Positions 24,505-32,140 of a stretch of DNA of 45,360 nt are shown one piece after another. Below the pieces are notes generated by a model. That model ran no database searches, was not told where the DNA came from, and was given only the letters and a program-made list of their open reading frames with translations. Made by a program: the position numbers and the translations under genes. Each line of letters starts with the position of its first letter. Position 1 is the first letter of the stretch. Source of the stretch: Opitutia bacterium (GTDB lineage: Bacteria; Verrucomicrobiota; Verrucomicrobiia; Opitutales; T3Sed10-336); the NCBI GenBank assembly GCA_003558065.1, contig PWMU01000155.1, forward strand, positions 1-45,360. The letters run 5' to 3'.

Positions 24505-25362
24505 CTAGCGATTGAGCGAGGGCTTCAGATCCTTCCGGCCTCCGATCCACCCCAGCTTCGTGCGAACGACTGAGAAATGCGAGTAATTCCTGTTCTGGAC
24601 CAATGGCAGCTTCGCCTCCGATATGAAAATCTCCAGCTTTTCCGACGCCGCCAGAACAAACGTGTGGTGGCCGTCGAGGGTGACGCTGAGCCGGCTCGAG
24701 GCAAGCGGGTTATGTACGGTGATCCGGGATTGCTCATGAAGAATCACGGTACGGTTGCTCAGGGTGTGGGGGCAGATCGGCGTCATGGCGATGACCCTGG
24801 CGTGGGGTTCGATAATGGGCCCCCCGGCCGATAGGTTGTAGGCGGTGGAACCCGTTGGGGTGGAGAAGATCAGGCCGTCACAAAGGAATTCGGTGACCAG
24901 TTCCTCGTCAGCTTGCACCTCCAATGCCGTGAGGCGTCCGCTTTTCTCCTCCTTGATGACGATGTCGTTAAGGGCGATCCCGCTGTCCGCTCCCGACTCC
25001 CCGCGACATTGGAGCATCGAACGATGTGCCAGGGTGTAATGGCCCTCAAGGACCGCCGTGAGCTCCTCCACTGCCTTTTCGGCAGCGACGGTGGTGAGAA
25101 ACCCGAGACTGCCCCTATTAACGCCGATAAGCGGCACTCCGGAGCGCGCCGACTCTTCTACCAAGCTCAGGAGGGTGCCGTCTCCGCCGATGATGCAGCA
25201 GGCATCCTGACCGTCGAGGTACCCCTTGGGAACGGGAAAACGGGCTGTTGTTTTCACTTCGGCTCCCCGGTCTCGCGCGATCTTTGTCAGGCGCTCGCCG
25301 AGATCGGGGGCTCCGTCCTTGCTTCGATTGACCAGGAACGCGATTTTTTTTAGCGGCGGCAT
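24505..25362 (-). CDS. nadK: NAD kinase
   Basis: NAD kinase phosphorylates NAD+ to NADP+ in the cytoplasm. ATG 25362 gives 285 residues (MPPLKKIAFLVNRSKDG), the normal size. A longer in-frame extension to 25677 is a shadow of the neighbouring DoxX gene. Diagnostic motifs are ACCIIGGDGTLLSLVEE (GGDGT at 59-63), GVNRGSLGFLTTV (80-92), LNDIVIKEE (131-139) and the NAD-binding stretch DGLIFSTPTGSTAYNLSAGG (162-181). SRLSVTLDGH corresponds to the later conserved strand. The start follows the DoxX stop by 14 bases, so the two genes are very likely one transcript. Confidence 0.97.
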   Translation of the reverse strand: MPPLKKIAFLVNRSKDGAPDLGERLTKIARDRGAEVKTTARFPVPKGYLDGQDACCIIGGDGTLLSLVEESARSGVPLIGVNRGSLGFLTTVAAEKAVEELTAVLEGHYTLAHRSMLQCRGESGADSGIALNDIVIKEEKSGRLTALEVQADEELVTEFLCDGLIFSTPTGSTAYNLSAGGPIIEPHARVIAMTPICPHTLSNRTVILHEQSRITVHNPLASSRLSVTLDGHHTFVLAASEKLEIFISEAKLPLVQNRNYSHFSVVRTKLGWIGGRKDLKPSLNR

Positions 25363-25376
25363 CGGCGAAAGCGGGC

Positions 25377-25802
25377 CTACTTCTTCGACATCTGGTCGAT
25401 GCTGTAGCGTCCGGGCCCGATGAAAATCAGGCTGAGGAAGACGATCCCCATCTTGAAGGCGTGGGAGGTCGTGCTCCAATCGTCCTCCCAAAGGAGCAAG
25501 TGGGCTCCCGTTGCGAAAATCATCGTGATTGTGAGCAGGAGCAGGGCGGGCCGCGTCAGAAAGCCCACCAGCAGGAGCAGGGCGCCTACGGATTCGGCGA
25601 AGGCCGCCATGAATCCCCAGAAGACGGGCAGGAAAGTGATTCCGACCACTTCCATCGAGCCACCGAGTGCCTCCCAACGTTCCGGGCCGTCCAGCAGTTT
25701 TGGGCCCCCGTGCACGACGATGTAGGTCAGGCCGATCCCGATACGCAGAATCAACAGACCGAAATCACGGAATTTATCGAGCGAATTAAAGGCGAAATTC
25801 AT
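25377..25802 (-). CDS. DoxX family membrane protein
   Basis: ATG 25802 (MNFAFNSLDKFRDFGLLILR) gives 141 residues with four membrane helices at about 14-32, 50-70, 74-95 and 112-130. The DoxX pattern is clear: RIGIGLTYIVVHGGPKLLDG, WGFMAAFAESVGALLLLVGF and TRPALLLLTITMIFATGAHL. DoxX proteins are small quinone- or redox-associated membrane proteins, and the exact role here is unknown. A Shine-Dalgarno-like AAGGA lies six bases before the ATG, which decides the start over the longer frame to 25880. nadK follows in the same operon. Confidence 0.9.
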   Translation of the reverse strand: MNFAFNSLDKFRDFGLLILRIGIGLTYIVVHGGPKLLDGPERWEALGGSMEVVGITFLPVFWGFMAAFAESVGALLLLVGFLTRPALLLLTITMIFATGAHLLLWEDDWSTTSHAFKMGIVFLSLIFIGPGRYSIDQMSKK

Positions 25803-25851
25803 GGTTTTCCTTGGATTGGGTTCGAGTGTCGATCTATCTGATTTCAGAGAT

Positions 25852-25880
25852 GTTAGAGCATTTTTGCTCGGGGATGCCAA
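25852..25880 (-). promoter_or_regulatory. Promoter of the doxX-nadK operon, with a palindrome in the spacer
   Basis: On the minus strand TTGGCA (25875-25880) and TCTAAC (25852-25857) are 17 bases apart, matching five and four of the six sigma-70 consensus bases. A perfect GAGCA-TTTT-TGCTC palindrome (25856-25869) lies across the spacer and touches the -10. That is where a repressor would bind. The leader to the ATG at 25802 would be about 43 bases, with an AAGGA ribosome-binding site. Confidence 0.5.
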
Positions 25881-25951
25881 GTCTAAATTCCCGGCCGTTC
25901 CGGTTGCGGTGGCTGGATCGGCCCCGGCGATAGCGAATCATTGAAGCGGGC

Positions 25952-27094
25952 CTACTCCGCCGCGTGCAGGTACTTGGTTTTAGCCAGGCGCCAGGCGGTC
26001 ACGAAAAACGCGGTCAGTGGAATGGCGAGGATCATGCCGAGTATGCCTCCCAGCGCGATCCCCCAGAACAGGATGGCGACGATGATGGCGACCGGGTGAA
26101 GGCCGGTGCGGTCGCCCATGATCTTGGGGGTCAACAGGGCGCTTTCCAGAGTCTGCACGACGGCGAAAACCCCGGCAACCATCAGTGTGAGCTCCCATCC
26201 GCCTCCGGGTTGAAACAGAGCGGTGGGCAGGGTGACCGCCAGGCCCAGAATGACGCCCAGATAGGGGACGATATTGAGCAGGCCCAGGCAGAGCCCGAGG
26301 ACGATGCTGAATTTGAGACCGACCGCGGTGAAACCGGCCGCCAGGAGAACGCCGACGATCAGGGCGATCACCAGTTGGCCCCGGAAGAAGGAAACGACGA
26401 TGTTGACGAACTCGCGGGCGAGAAAAACCACGTCATCCCGGGTGTCTTTTTTCAGGAAAGGAAGGAATTCGCCCAGGTTCTCCGTGGGTTCCCGATCGGA
26501 TTTGAGAAAGAAGAAGAGGAAAACGGGGATGAGCGCCAGGCCCGCCGCCATGCCGAAGACGGCGAGGACGGTTTCGCCGGCGCGGGCCAGTGTCGGGACC
26601 GCGGCGGTTGCGGCCCGGCGGATCTCCTCCGAAAAGGCTTCGGTGAGTTCTTTCAGGTGTTCGCCTTCGATCGGATCGTCCAGAACCTCCGCCCATTGCG
26701 GAAAGGTTTCCCGGAAGCTTTGCAGGGCGCGGCCGAAGAGTTCGGGTGCGATCTCGACAAAATCGCCGATCTGGCGGAACAGCAACGGCAGGAGGGAGGC
26801 GAGCAGGGCCGCCGTAACGACCAGGAGGATCCCGAAGAGCGTGAGCACGGCCGCCATCGGACTCATTCGCAGGCGGTCTTCCAGGGTGCGTACCACCGGC
26901 CGCAGCATCAGGGCCAGGACTCCCGCCATGGCCAGTGGCAGCAGGAGACCGGAGAATTCGGAGAGGAGCTTTCCCAGGATGAAGACGACAAAGACGAGCA
27001 GGGCTCCGATAGCCGTGAGGCAGGCAAAAGAGAGAGTGAAACCGACCAGTTTTTTCTGTCCGGGGGTCAGGATCTGAGGGGTGGGGTCATCCAT
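25952..27094 (-). CDS. AI-2E family transporter (PerM/YhhT-like)
   Basis: This 380-residue integral membrane protein has about eight helices and the AI-2E transporter family layout: two N-terminal helix pairs (about 15-45 and 50-100), a soluble amphipathic stretch (105-160), then FFLKSDREPTENLGEFLPF, and the late helices with GLCLGLLNIVPYLGVILGLAV and ALLTPKIMGDRTGLHPVAI (a family hallmark near 320). Members include TqsA and Na+/H+ antiporter-like proteins, so autoinducer export is not implied. ATG 27094 follows a short gap from the glutaredoxin-like gene, 39 bases upstream on the same strand. Confidence 0.9.
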   Translation of the reverse strand: MDDPTPQILTPGQKKLVGFTLSFACLTAIGALLVFVVFILGKLLSEFSGLLLPLAMAGVLALMLRPVVRTLEDRLRMSPMAAVLTLFGILLVVTAALLASLLPLLFRQIGDFVEIAPELFGRALQSFRETFPQWAEVLDDPIEGEHLKELTEAFSEEIRRAATAAVPTLARAGETVLAVFGMAAGLALIPVFLFFFLKSDREPTENLGEFLPFLKKDTRDDVVFLAREFVNIVVSFFRGQLVIALIVGVLLAAGFTAVGLKFSIVLGLCLGLLNIVPYLGVILGLAVTLPTALFQPGGGWELTLMVAGVFAVVQTLESALLTPKIMGDRTGLHPVAIIVAILFWGIALGGILGMILAIPLTAFFVTAWRLAKTKYLHAAE

Positions 27095-27133
27095 GGAATG
27101 GCGTCGCCGTTCAGCAGCTGCAGGCCGCCCCGG

Positions 27134-27415
27134 CTAATCCTCATCATCGCCGATCCCCAGCTCGATACGCACGTCCGGGCGTTCCTCCAGTTCGGACTTG
27201 AACTCGTCCACGCTGAAATCCGCGACGATGAAATCTCCGTATTCAAAGGTCGGGGTCAGTGTCTGATCGCTGATGTCGATCATCCGCTTCATGTTCGACG
27301 TGCTCGCTCCGACGTCGCGAATTTCCGCCTCGATGCCGTGTTGATCGAGGAAAGCCTTTGCCTGCCGGCACCAGGAACAACCCCGTTTGATGTAAAGGAT
27401 CGGTTTCTTTTGCAT
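27134..27415 (-). CDS. Glutaredoxin-like thiol-disulfide protein
   Basis: ATG 27415 gives 93 residues (MQKKPILYIKRGCSWCRQAK). The CxxC redox site is CSWC at 13-16, preceded by the beta strand ILYIKRG. TLTPTFEYGDFIVADFS carries the cis-Pro of the thioredoxin fold (TP at about 53-54). The C-terminus is acidic (ELGIGDDED). It probably reduces disulfides or delivers electrons in the cytoplasm. It shares the strand with the AI-2E family gene. An in-frame extension to 27457 adds no conserved sequence. Confidence 0.85.
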   Translation of the reverse strand: MQKKPILYIKRGCSWCRQAKAFLDQHGIEAEIRDVGASTSNMKRMIDISDQTLTPTFEYGDFIVADFSVDEFKSELEERPDVRIELGIGDDED

Positions 27416-27476
27416 GACGCTCACCGTTTTCCTAGGCGCGGGGAGCCGGAAATGCAAGGAGAATAGGAACTGTCCC

Positions 27477-28997
27477 TTACCGGTTGCCGGGGTTGGGCTT
27501 CCCGGTGCTGATCCGGCGGCGGCCCCAGTCGTACCGGAAAAGCCCTCGCTGCCGGATCATCGAGGCCGCTTCTTCCGGGACCATGGTCTCCCATTGGGGA
27601 TCGCCGGACTCGATGAGCTTCAGCACCTGCCGCGAAAAGATCCTCATCATTTCCGGGTCGTAACCCTCCACGGGCACGATGTAACCGTTCTCAAGGAGAT
27701 GGCGGTAGAGGTGCCGAAGGTTTTCGGCGACCCTGAGGTTCTCCGTGGTAATGACCTTGTCACCGTCCGGCGCGTCGGCGTCGGCTTCCCCGGAAGCGAT
27801 TCCCGGGGTCAGCTCCTCGCCGCCGGAGTTGACGAGCCATTCCCGGCGCATGGGGTAAATGTAGAGTTTGACCGTGTTTTTGAAAAGCCGTCCAAAGGAT
27901 TCCAGAATGCCGCCGTCCAGGTTTTCGTAATACCTTTCGTTGAAGATCTCTATCAGATTGTTGATTCCCATAACCGCACCGATCATCGAGCGCGTGTAGC
28001 GGCGGAAGTACGACGCCAGGCGGAAATACTCGGAATAATTCGATATCAACACCGGGTAGCCGAGGAAGCTCAGGATGTCGACCCGGGCCAGAAAATCGTC
28101 ATGGTTGAGCTCTCCCGTCACCAACAGGTTGTTCATGGAGATTTCCATGACAACCAGGATGTCCTCACCCTGGACGGCGGGATCCCGGGTGAACTGTGCG
28201 ATCCCGCAGCGGAGCATGTCCACGTTGACCCTGGTTACGGGCCGGAAGTGGCCTCGCTGGACGAAAACGGCTTTTTTATAAAAAATCTCCGAGGGTTGGA
28301 GAACTTCTCCGTCCCGGCCGAACATCACCGCGTTGGTGAGCCCGTGCTGGACGAGTTGCAGGCTCATGAGCCGGTTGTCGACGCTGTTGAAATGAGGCCC
28401 CGAGAACTTGATCATGTCGATCTCGAACCGGTCCCGGTGCACATTGTCGGAGAGCGATTGGATCAGCGTGGAGGGATTGTCCCGGTAAAAGAAAGCGCCG
28501 TAGATCAGGTTGACACCGATGATGCCGAGCGCCTGTTGCTGGGAAACGTTCTCCTTGTCGAGGAGGTGAACGTGAATGAGAATATCGTCCGGCTCCGCGC
28601 CCGGTTCGAGCTGAAAGCGGATTCCCATCCAGCCGTAGCCGTCGGCGTCGTTGCGGTAACTCTTGGCGACGACCGTATCGGCAAAGGCGAAAAATGTCGA
28701 GCGCCTGCCGCGCGAGTCCGCCAGTCGTTCCAGAAGCAGGCGGTATTCGTAATCGATCATGGTGATCAATCGCTCCCGGGAAACATAGCGCTGGGCCTTT
28801 CCGTAAATCTCGTCGCTGAACTTCATGTCGTAAGCCGACATCGACTTGGCAATGGTGCCCGCTGCGGCGCCTGCCTGAAAGAAATGGCGGGCCACCTCCT
28901 GTCCCGCACCGATTTCGGCGAAGGTGCCGTACTTGGTGTCATCCAGATTGATGCTCAGGGCCTTGCGGTTGGTGGTGAGGAGTTCGCGTTCTTTCAT
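27477..28997 (-). CDS. Conserved protein of unknown function (MKERELLTTNRKAL family)
   Basis: ATG 28997 gives 506 residues beginning MKERELLTTNRKALSINLDD. I recognise the N-terminal stretch (LDDTKYGTFAEIGAGQEVAR, then AAGTIAKSMSAYDMKFSDEI) as a very conserved feature of a family found in several phyla. Database names such as TonB-dependent receptor for such proteins do not fit: there is no signal peptide, beta-barrel or plug. The middle (about 170-330) has alternating strands and helices, including NVSQQQALGIIGVNLIYGAF and ISMNNLLVTGELNHDDF. The protein looks soluble and cytoplasmic. A region around 420-440 is acidic and probably disordered. It is divergent from sppA across 126 bases. I assign no function. 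Confidence 0.85.
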   Translation of the reverse strand: MKERELLTTNRKALSINLDDTKYGTFAEIGAGQEVARHFFQAGAAAGTIAKSMSAYDMKFSDEIYGKAQRYVSRERLITMIDYEYRLLLERLADSRGRRSTFFAFADTVVAKSYRNDADGYGWMGIRFQLEPGAEPDDILIHVHLLDKENVSQQQALGIIGVNLIYGAFFYRDNPSTLIQSLSDNVHRDRFEIDMIKFSGPHFNSVDNRLMSLQLVQHGLTNAVMFGRDGEVLQPSEIFYKKAVFVQRGHFRPVTRVNVDMLRCGIAQFTRDPAVQGEDILVVMEISMNNLLVTGELNHDDFLARVDILSFLGYPVLISNYSEYFRLASYFRRYTRSMIGAVMGINNLIEIFNERYYENLDGGILESFGRLFKNTVKLYIYPMRREWLVNSGGEELTPGIASGEADADAPDGDKVITTENLRVAENLRHLYRHLLENGYIVPVEGYDPEMMRIFSRQVLKLIESGDPQWETMVPEEAASMIRQRGLFRYDWGRRRISTGKPNPGNR

Positions 28998-29123
28998 CGC
29001 GGATGAGTAAAAACCGGCCGGCCCGGATTGTCCCGGAAAATCGGCGCGCCCGCGGTTCAACGTGGACAAACCCGCGGGAACTGACAGAGTTTTTGTCTGC
29101 ACCCTGCCATTTTCTTACGAGTT

Positions 29124-30905
29124 ATGAAACAATTTCTGAAATACACACTGGCCAGTTTCTTCGCCTTGTTCCTCTTCTTCGGCGGCATTTTTTTCCTGGT
29201 GATCGGCATTCTGAGCGTATTCGAGAAGGAGCCCCGCGTGGTCGAGGAGAATTCGATGCTGGTCTTCGACATGTCGATTAACATCACTGACGCGCCGCCT
29301 TCAATGGACTTTTCGGACTTCCTGGAGGAGGCCATGGGGACCGGAAAGGTGCGCACCCATTCGTTGCGGCAGGTGGTCGAAGCCATCGCGACAGCCGCCG
29401 AGGACGACCGGATCACGTCGCTGTTTCTGCACGGCGAGTTCGTTCCTTTCGGTTACGGCGCCGGTTACGCGGCGTTGCTTGAGGTGCGGGAAGCGCTGGA
29501 GCTTTTCCGGGAATCCGGCAAGCCGGTCATAGCCTACCTGAAGAGCCCGCGCATTCGCGACTACTTCCTGGCCTCGGTTGCCGATACCGTCGTGGTGGAT
29601 CCCTACGGGGTGGTGGCTCTCAATGGTATGGCGTCCCAACAGATTTTTCTGAAAGAGGCCCTGGACAAGCTCGGTGTCGGCGTGCAGATCCTGCAGGCCG
29701 GGGATTATAAGTCCGCGGTCGAGCCCTTCAGCCGCGGCGATATGAGCGAGGAGAACCGCGAGCAGACCCGCGAGCTCCTCGAGGGCCTTTGGACAAGCCT
29801 TCTCGAGCCGATCGGCGGCAGCCGGGGGATGGAGGTGGAAACGCTGCGGGAGTTGTCCAACACCCGGGGCTATTTCACGGCCGATGAGGCGCGGCAGGCC
29901 GGGCTGGCGGATCGGGTCGGTTATTTTGACGAAGTTCAATCACTCCTGGCGGAACGTCATGGTCTGGCGGAGTTCAGGGATGTCGCCCAGACGGACCTGG
30001 CGTCGTATCTGGGTTCCATTGAGCAGCCTTCGAAAAAGGCGTTGCGCGATCAGCAGCGCCTCGGAGTGGTCTATATTGAAGGGAATATCGTGGACGGGGA
30101 AGGGGGCGGCGGCGAGGTCGGCGGCGACCGGTATGCCCGGCAGTTCCGGCAGTTCCGGCGCGACGGCGATGTCGGCGCGGTTGTCGTGCGGATCAACAGC
30201 CCGGGCGGCAGTGCGGCGGCCTCCGAGGTGATTTTGCGAGAGATAGCGCTGACCCGGGAGGCCAAGCCGGTGGTGGTGTCGTTCGGGACCATCGCCGCCT
30301 CGGGTGGCTACTGGGTGGCGACCGACGCCGACCGTGTGTTTGCCCAGCCCAACACCATAACCGGCTCCATCGGGGTGTGGGGGATTCTGCCCAACATCGA
30401 GAAGCTTTCGGAGAATCTGGGGATCGGATGGGAAACCGTGAAGACCGGGCCCTACGCCGACCTCTTCACTTTGACCCGTCCCAAGAGCGAGCAGGAGATG
30501 GAGTTGGTGCAGGGGTTTGTGGACCAGGTTTATGATGATTTTCTCAGCCGGGTCGCCGAGGGGCGCGATCTCGATATCGAAGCCGTGCGCGAGTTGGCCG
30601 GGGGACGGATCTGGTCGGGGGCCCGGGCGCTGGAGCTCGGGCTGGTGGACGAACTTGGCGGCTTGACACGGGCGATCGCCGAAGCGGCGGAACGGGCCGG
30701 GATGGGAGATCAATGGCGGCTTGAGGAGTACCCGGCCGTCCGGGGACTTTCGGAGATGCTGGCCGAGTTCATGGACGAACCGGGGCCGATTCTCGGACGA
30801 AAACTGCAGGGCACGCCGCTCTGGCAGGAGTTGAAGATGCTGGAATCCCTCAATGATTCCCTGGGTACCTACGCCCGTATGCCGTACAATCTGTATCTGG
30901 ATTAG
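29124..30905 (+). CDS. sppA: Signal peptide peptidase SppA, long (67 kDa) type
   Basis: SppA degrades leftover signal peptides in the membrane. The 593-residue protein starts at ATG 29124 with one membrane helix (about 8-33). Two ClpP/crotonase-like halves follow. The N-terminal half supplies the general base Lys196 in LQAGDYKSAVEPFSRGDMSE. The C-terminal half supplies the nucleophile Ser393 in VSFGTIAASGGYWVATDADR. INSPGGSAAASEVILREI and NTITGSIGVWGILPNIEK are further conserved motifs. This is the long two-domain form, as in E. coli, with both catalytic residues present. The gene ends 74 bases before prfB. Confidence 0.96.
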   Translation: MKQFLKYTLASFFALFLFFGGIFFLVIGILSVFEKEPRVVEENSMLVFDMSINITDAPPSMDFSDFLEEAMGTGKVRTHSLRQVVEAIATAAEDDRITSLFLHGEFVPFGYGAGYAALLEVREALELFRESGKPVIAYLKSPRIRDYFLASVADTVVVDPYGVVALNGMASQQIFLKEALDKLGVGVQILQAGDYKSAVEPFSRGDMSEENREQTRELLEGLWTSLLEPIGGSRGMEVETLRELSNTRGYFTADEARQAGLADRVGYFDEVQSLLAERHGLAEFRDVAQTDLASYLGSIEQPSKKALRDQQRLGVVYIEGNIVDGEGGGGEVGGDRYARQFRQFRRDGDVGAVVVRINSPGGSAAASEVILREIALTREAKPVVVSFGTIAASGGYWVATDADRVFAQPNTITGSIGVWGILPNIEKLSENLGIGWETVKTGPYADLFTLTRPKSEQEMELVQGFVDQVYDDFLSRVAEGRDLDIEAVRELAGGRIWSGARALELGLVDELGGLTRAIAEAAERAGMGDQWRLEEYPAVRGLSEMLAEFMDEPGPILGRKLQGTPLWQELKMLESLNDSLGTYARMPYNLYLD

Positions 30906-30925
30906 GACCGGGACCGGCACGCCGC

Positions 30926-30956
30926 TTGACATCGTTGCGGGATGATTGATTTATAG
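30926..30956 (+). promoter_or_regulatory. Candidate promoter for prfB
   Basis: A perfect TTGACA at 30926-30931 is followed by TTATAG at 30951-30956 with 19 bases between, or TTTATA with 18. The prfB ATG lies 23 bases after the -10. The spacing is a little long but the -35 is exact. Confidence 0.5.
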
Positions 30957-30979
30957 AGGCTTGAATCGCTTAAAACTCA

Positions 30980-32123
30980 ATGAATACACCGGAAGTACGT
31001 TCACAGATCGAGGAAATCGCCAAGAGGGCCGGGTACCTGTGGAGGTATCTTTGACGTCGAGAACCGTCAAAATCAGGTAGAAGCCCTCGAGGCGGAAATG
31101 GGGCGCCCGGGCTTCTGGGATGCTCCGGAGAAAGCCCGCAAAACCATCGGGGAGGCGAACCGGTTGAAGCGCTCTTATGAGCCGCTGATCGACTACCGGA
31201 AAAAGCTCGAGGACGCGGAGACGTTGCTCGAATTGCTCGACGAGCCGGGCGAGGAGGACAAGGAGGCTTACGAGTCGGAACTGGAGAAGGTGGTTGGCGA
31301 GTTGATCCGTGAGATCGAGAATCTGGAAATCACCAGCTTCCTGAGCGGCCCTCACGACGCGAGCAACGCGATCATGAGCATCCATTCGGGCGCGGGCGGC
31401 ACCGAGTCGTGCGACTGGGCGGAGATGCTTTTCCGCATGTACAGCCGCTGGGCGGAGCGCGTGGGGTATACCGTCGAAGTCCAGGATCTGCAGGAAGGGG
31501 AGGAGGCCGGAATCAGCCGGGTGACTTTCCGCATTGTCGGTGAGAACGCCTACGGCTACGCGAAGGCCGAGCGGGGTGTCCACCGCCTCGTGCGTATCAG
31601 CCCGTTCGATTCGAATCAGCGCCGACACACTTCCTTCTGCGCGGTGGACGTGATCGCGGAAATCGACGACGACATCGAGGTGGACATCAATGACGACGAC
31701 CTTCGCGTCGACACCTACAGGTCGAGCGGCAAAGGCGGACAGCACGTCAACAAAACGGACTCGGCCGTGAGGCTGACCCATCTGCCGACGGGTATCGTGG
31801 TGGCCTGCCAGAACGAGCGTTCTCAGATGAAGAACAAAGCCACCGCCATGAAGATTCTGAAATCCCGGGTATACGAGAAGATGCAGGATGAAAAACGGGC
31901 GGAGATGGAGAAGTTCTACGGGGACAAGGGGGAGATGGGCTGGGGCAACCAGATCCGCAGCTACGTGTTTCAGCCCTACCAGATGGTCAAGGATCTGCGC
32001 ACGGGCATGGAGACCGGAAATGTACAAGAGGTCATGGACGGCGGCATCGACTCCTTCATTCACGCCTGGTTGCGGGCGGGGTGTCCGCTCACACGCAACA
32101 AGGAAGTTGCGGTGGAAGACTAA
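30980..32123 (+). CDS. prfB: Peptide chain release factor 2, with programmed +1 frameshift
   Basis: RF2 ends translation at UGA and UAA. The first frame begins at ATG 30980 ([20 protein letters not shown]) and reads 24 codons to an in-frame TGA at 31052-31054. The site AGG TAT CTT TGA C, with a Shine-Dalgarno-like GGAGG three bases before CTT, is the classical prfB frameshift signal. Skipping T31052 resumes with [17 protein letters not shown] from 31053 and runs to the TAA at 32123, about 380 residues in all. The peptidyl-transferase motif GGQ is in [18 protein letters not shown], and the tripeptide anticodon SPF is in [17 protein letters not shown]. The frameshift autoregulates RF2 levels (known biology). 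Without it the frame would seem to start only at 31098. Confidence 0.97.
31041..31055 (+). promoter_or_regulatory. Programmed +1 ribosomal frameshift site of prfB
   Basis: GGAGG (31041-31045) acts as an internal Shine-Dalgarno, followed by TAT, the slippery CTT (31049-31051) and TGA C (31052-31055). The spacing is identical to the E. coli site. When RF2 is scarce, the ribosome pauses at UGA and slips forward one base, making full-length RF2. Confidence 0.95.
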
Positions 32124-32140
32124 CGCGTCGAAACCTTCCC

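Noticed and set aside
25363-25677. N-terminal extension of the NAD kinase frame
   Set aside because: It overlaps DoxX in another frame. The kinase aligns from ATG 25362 onward.
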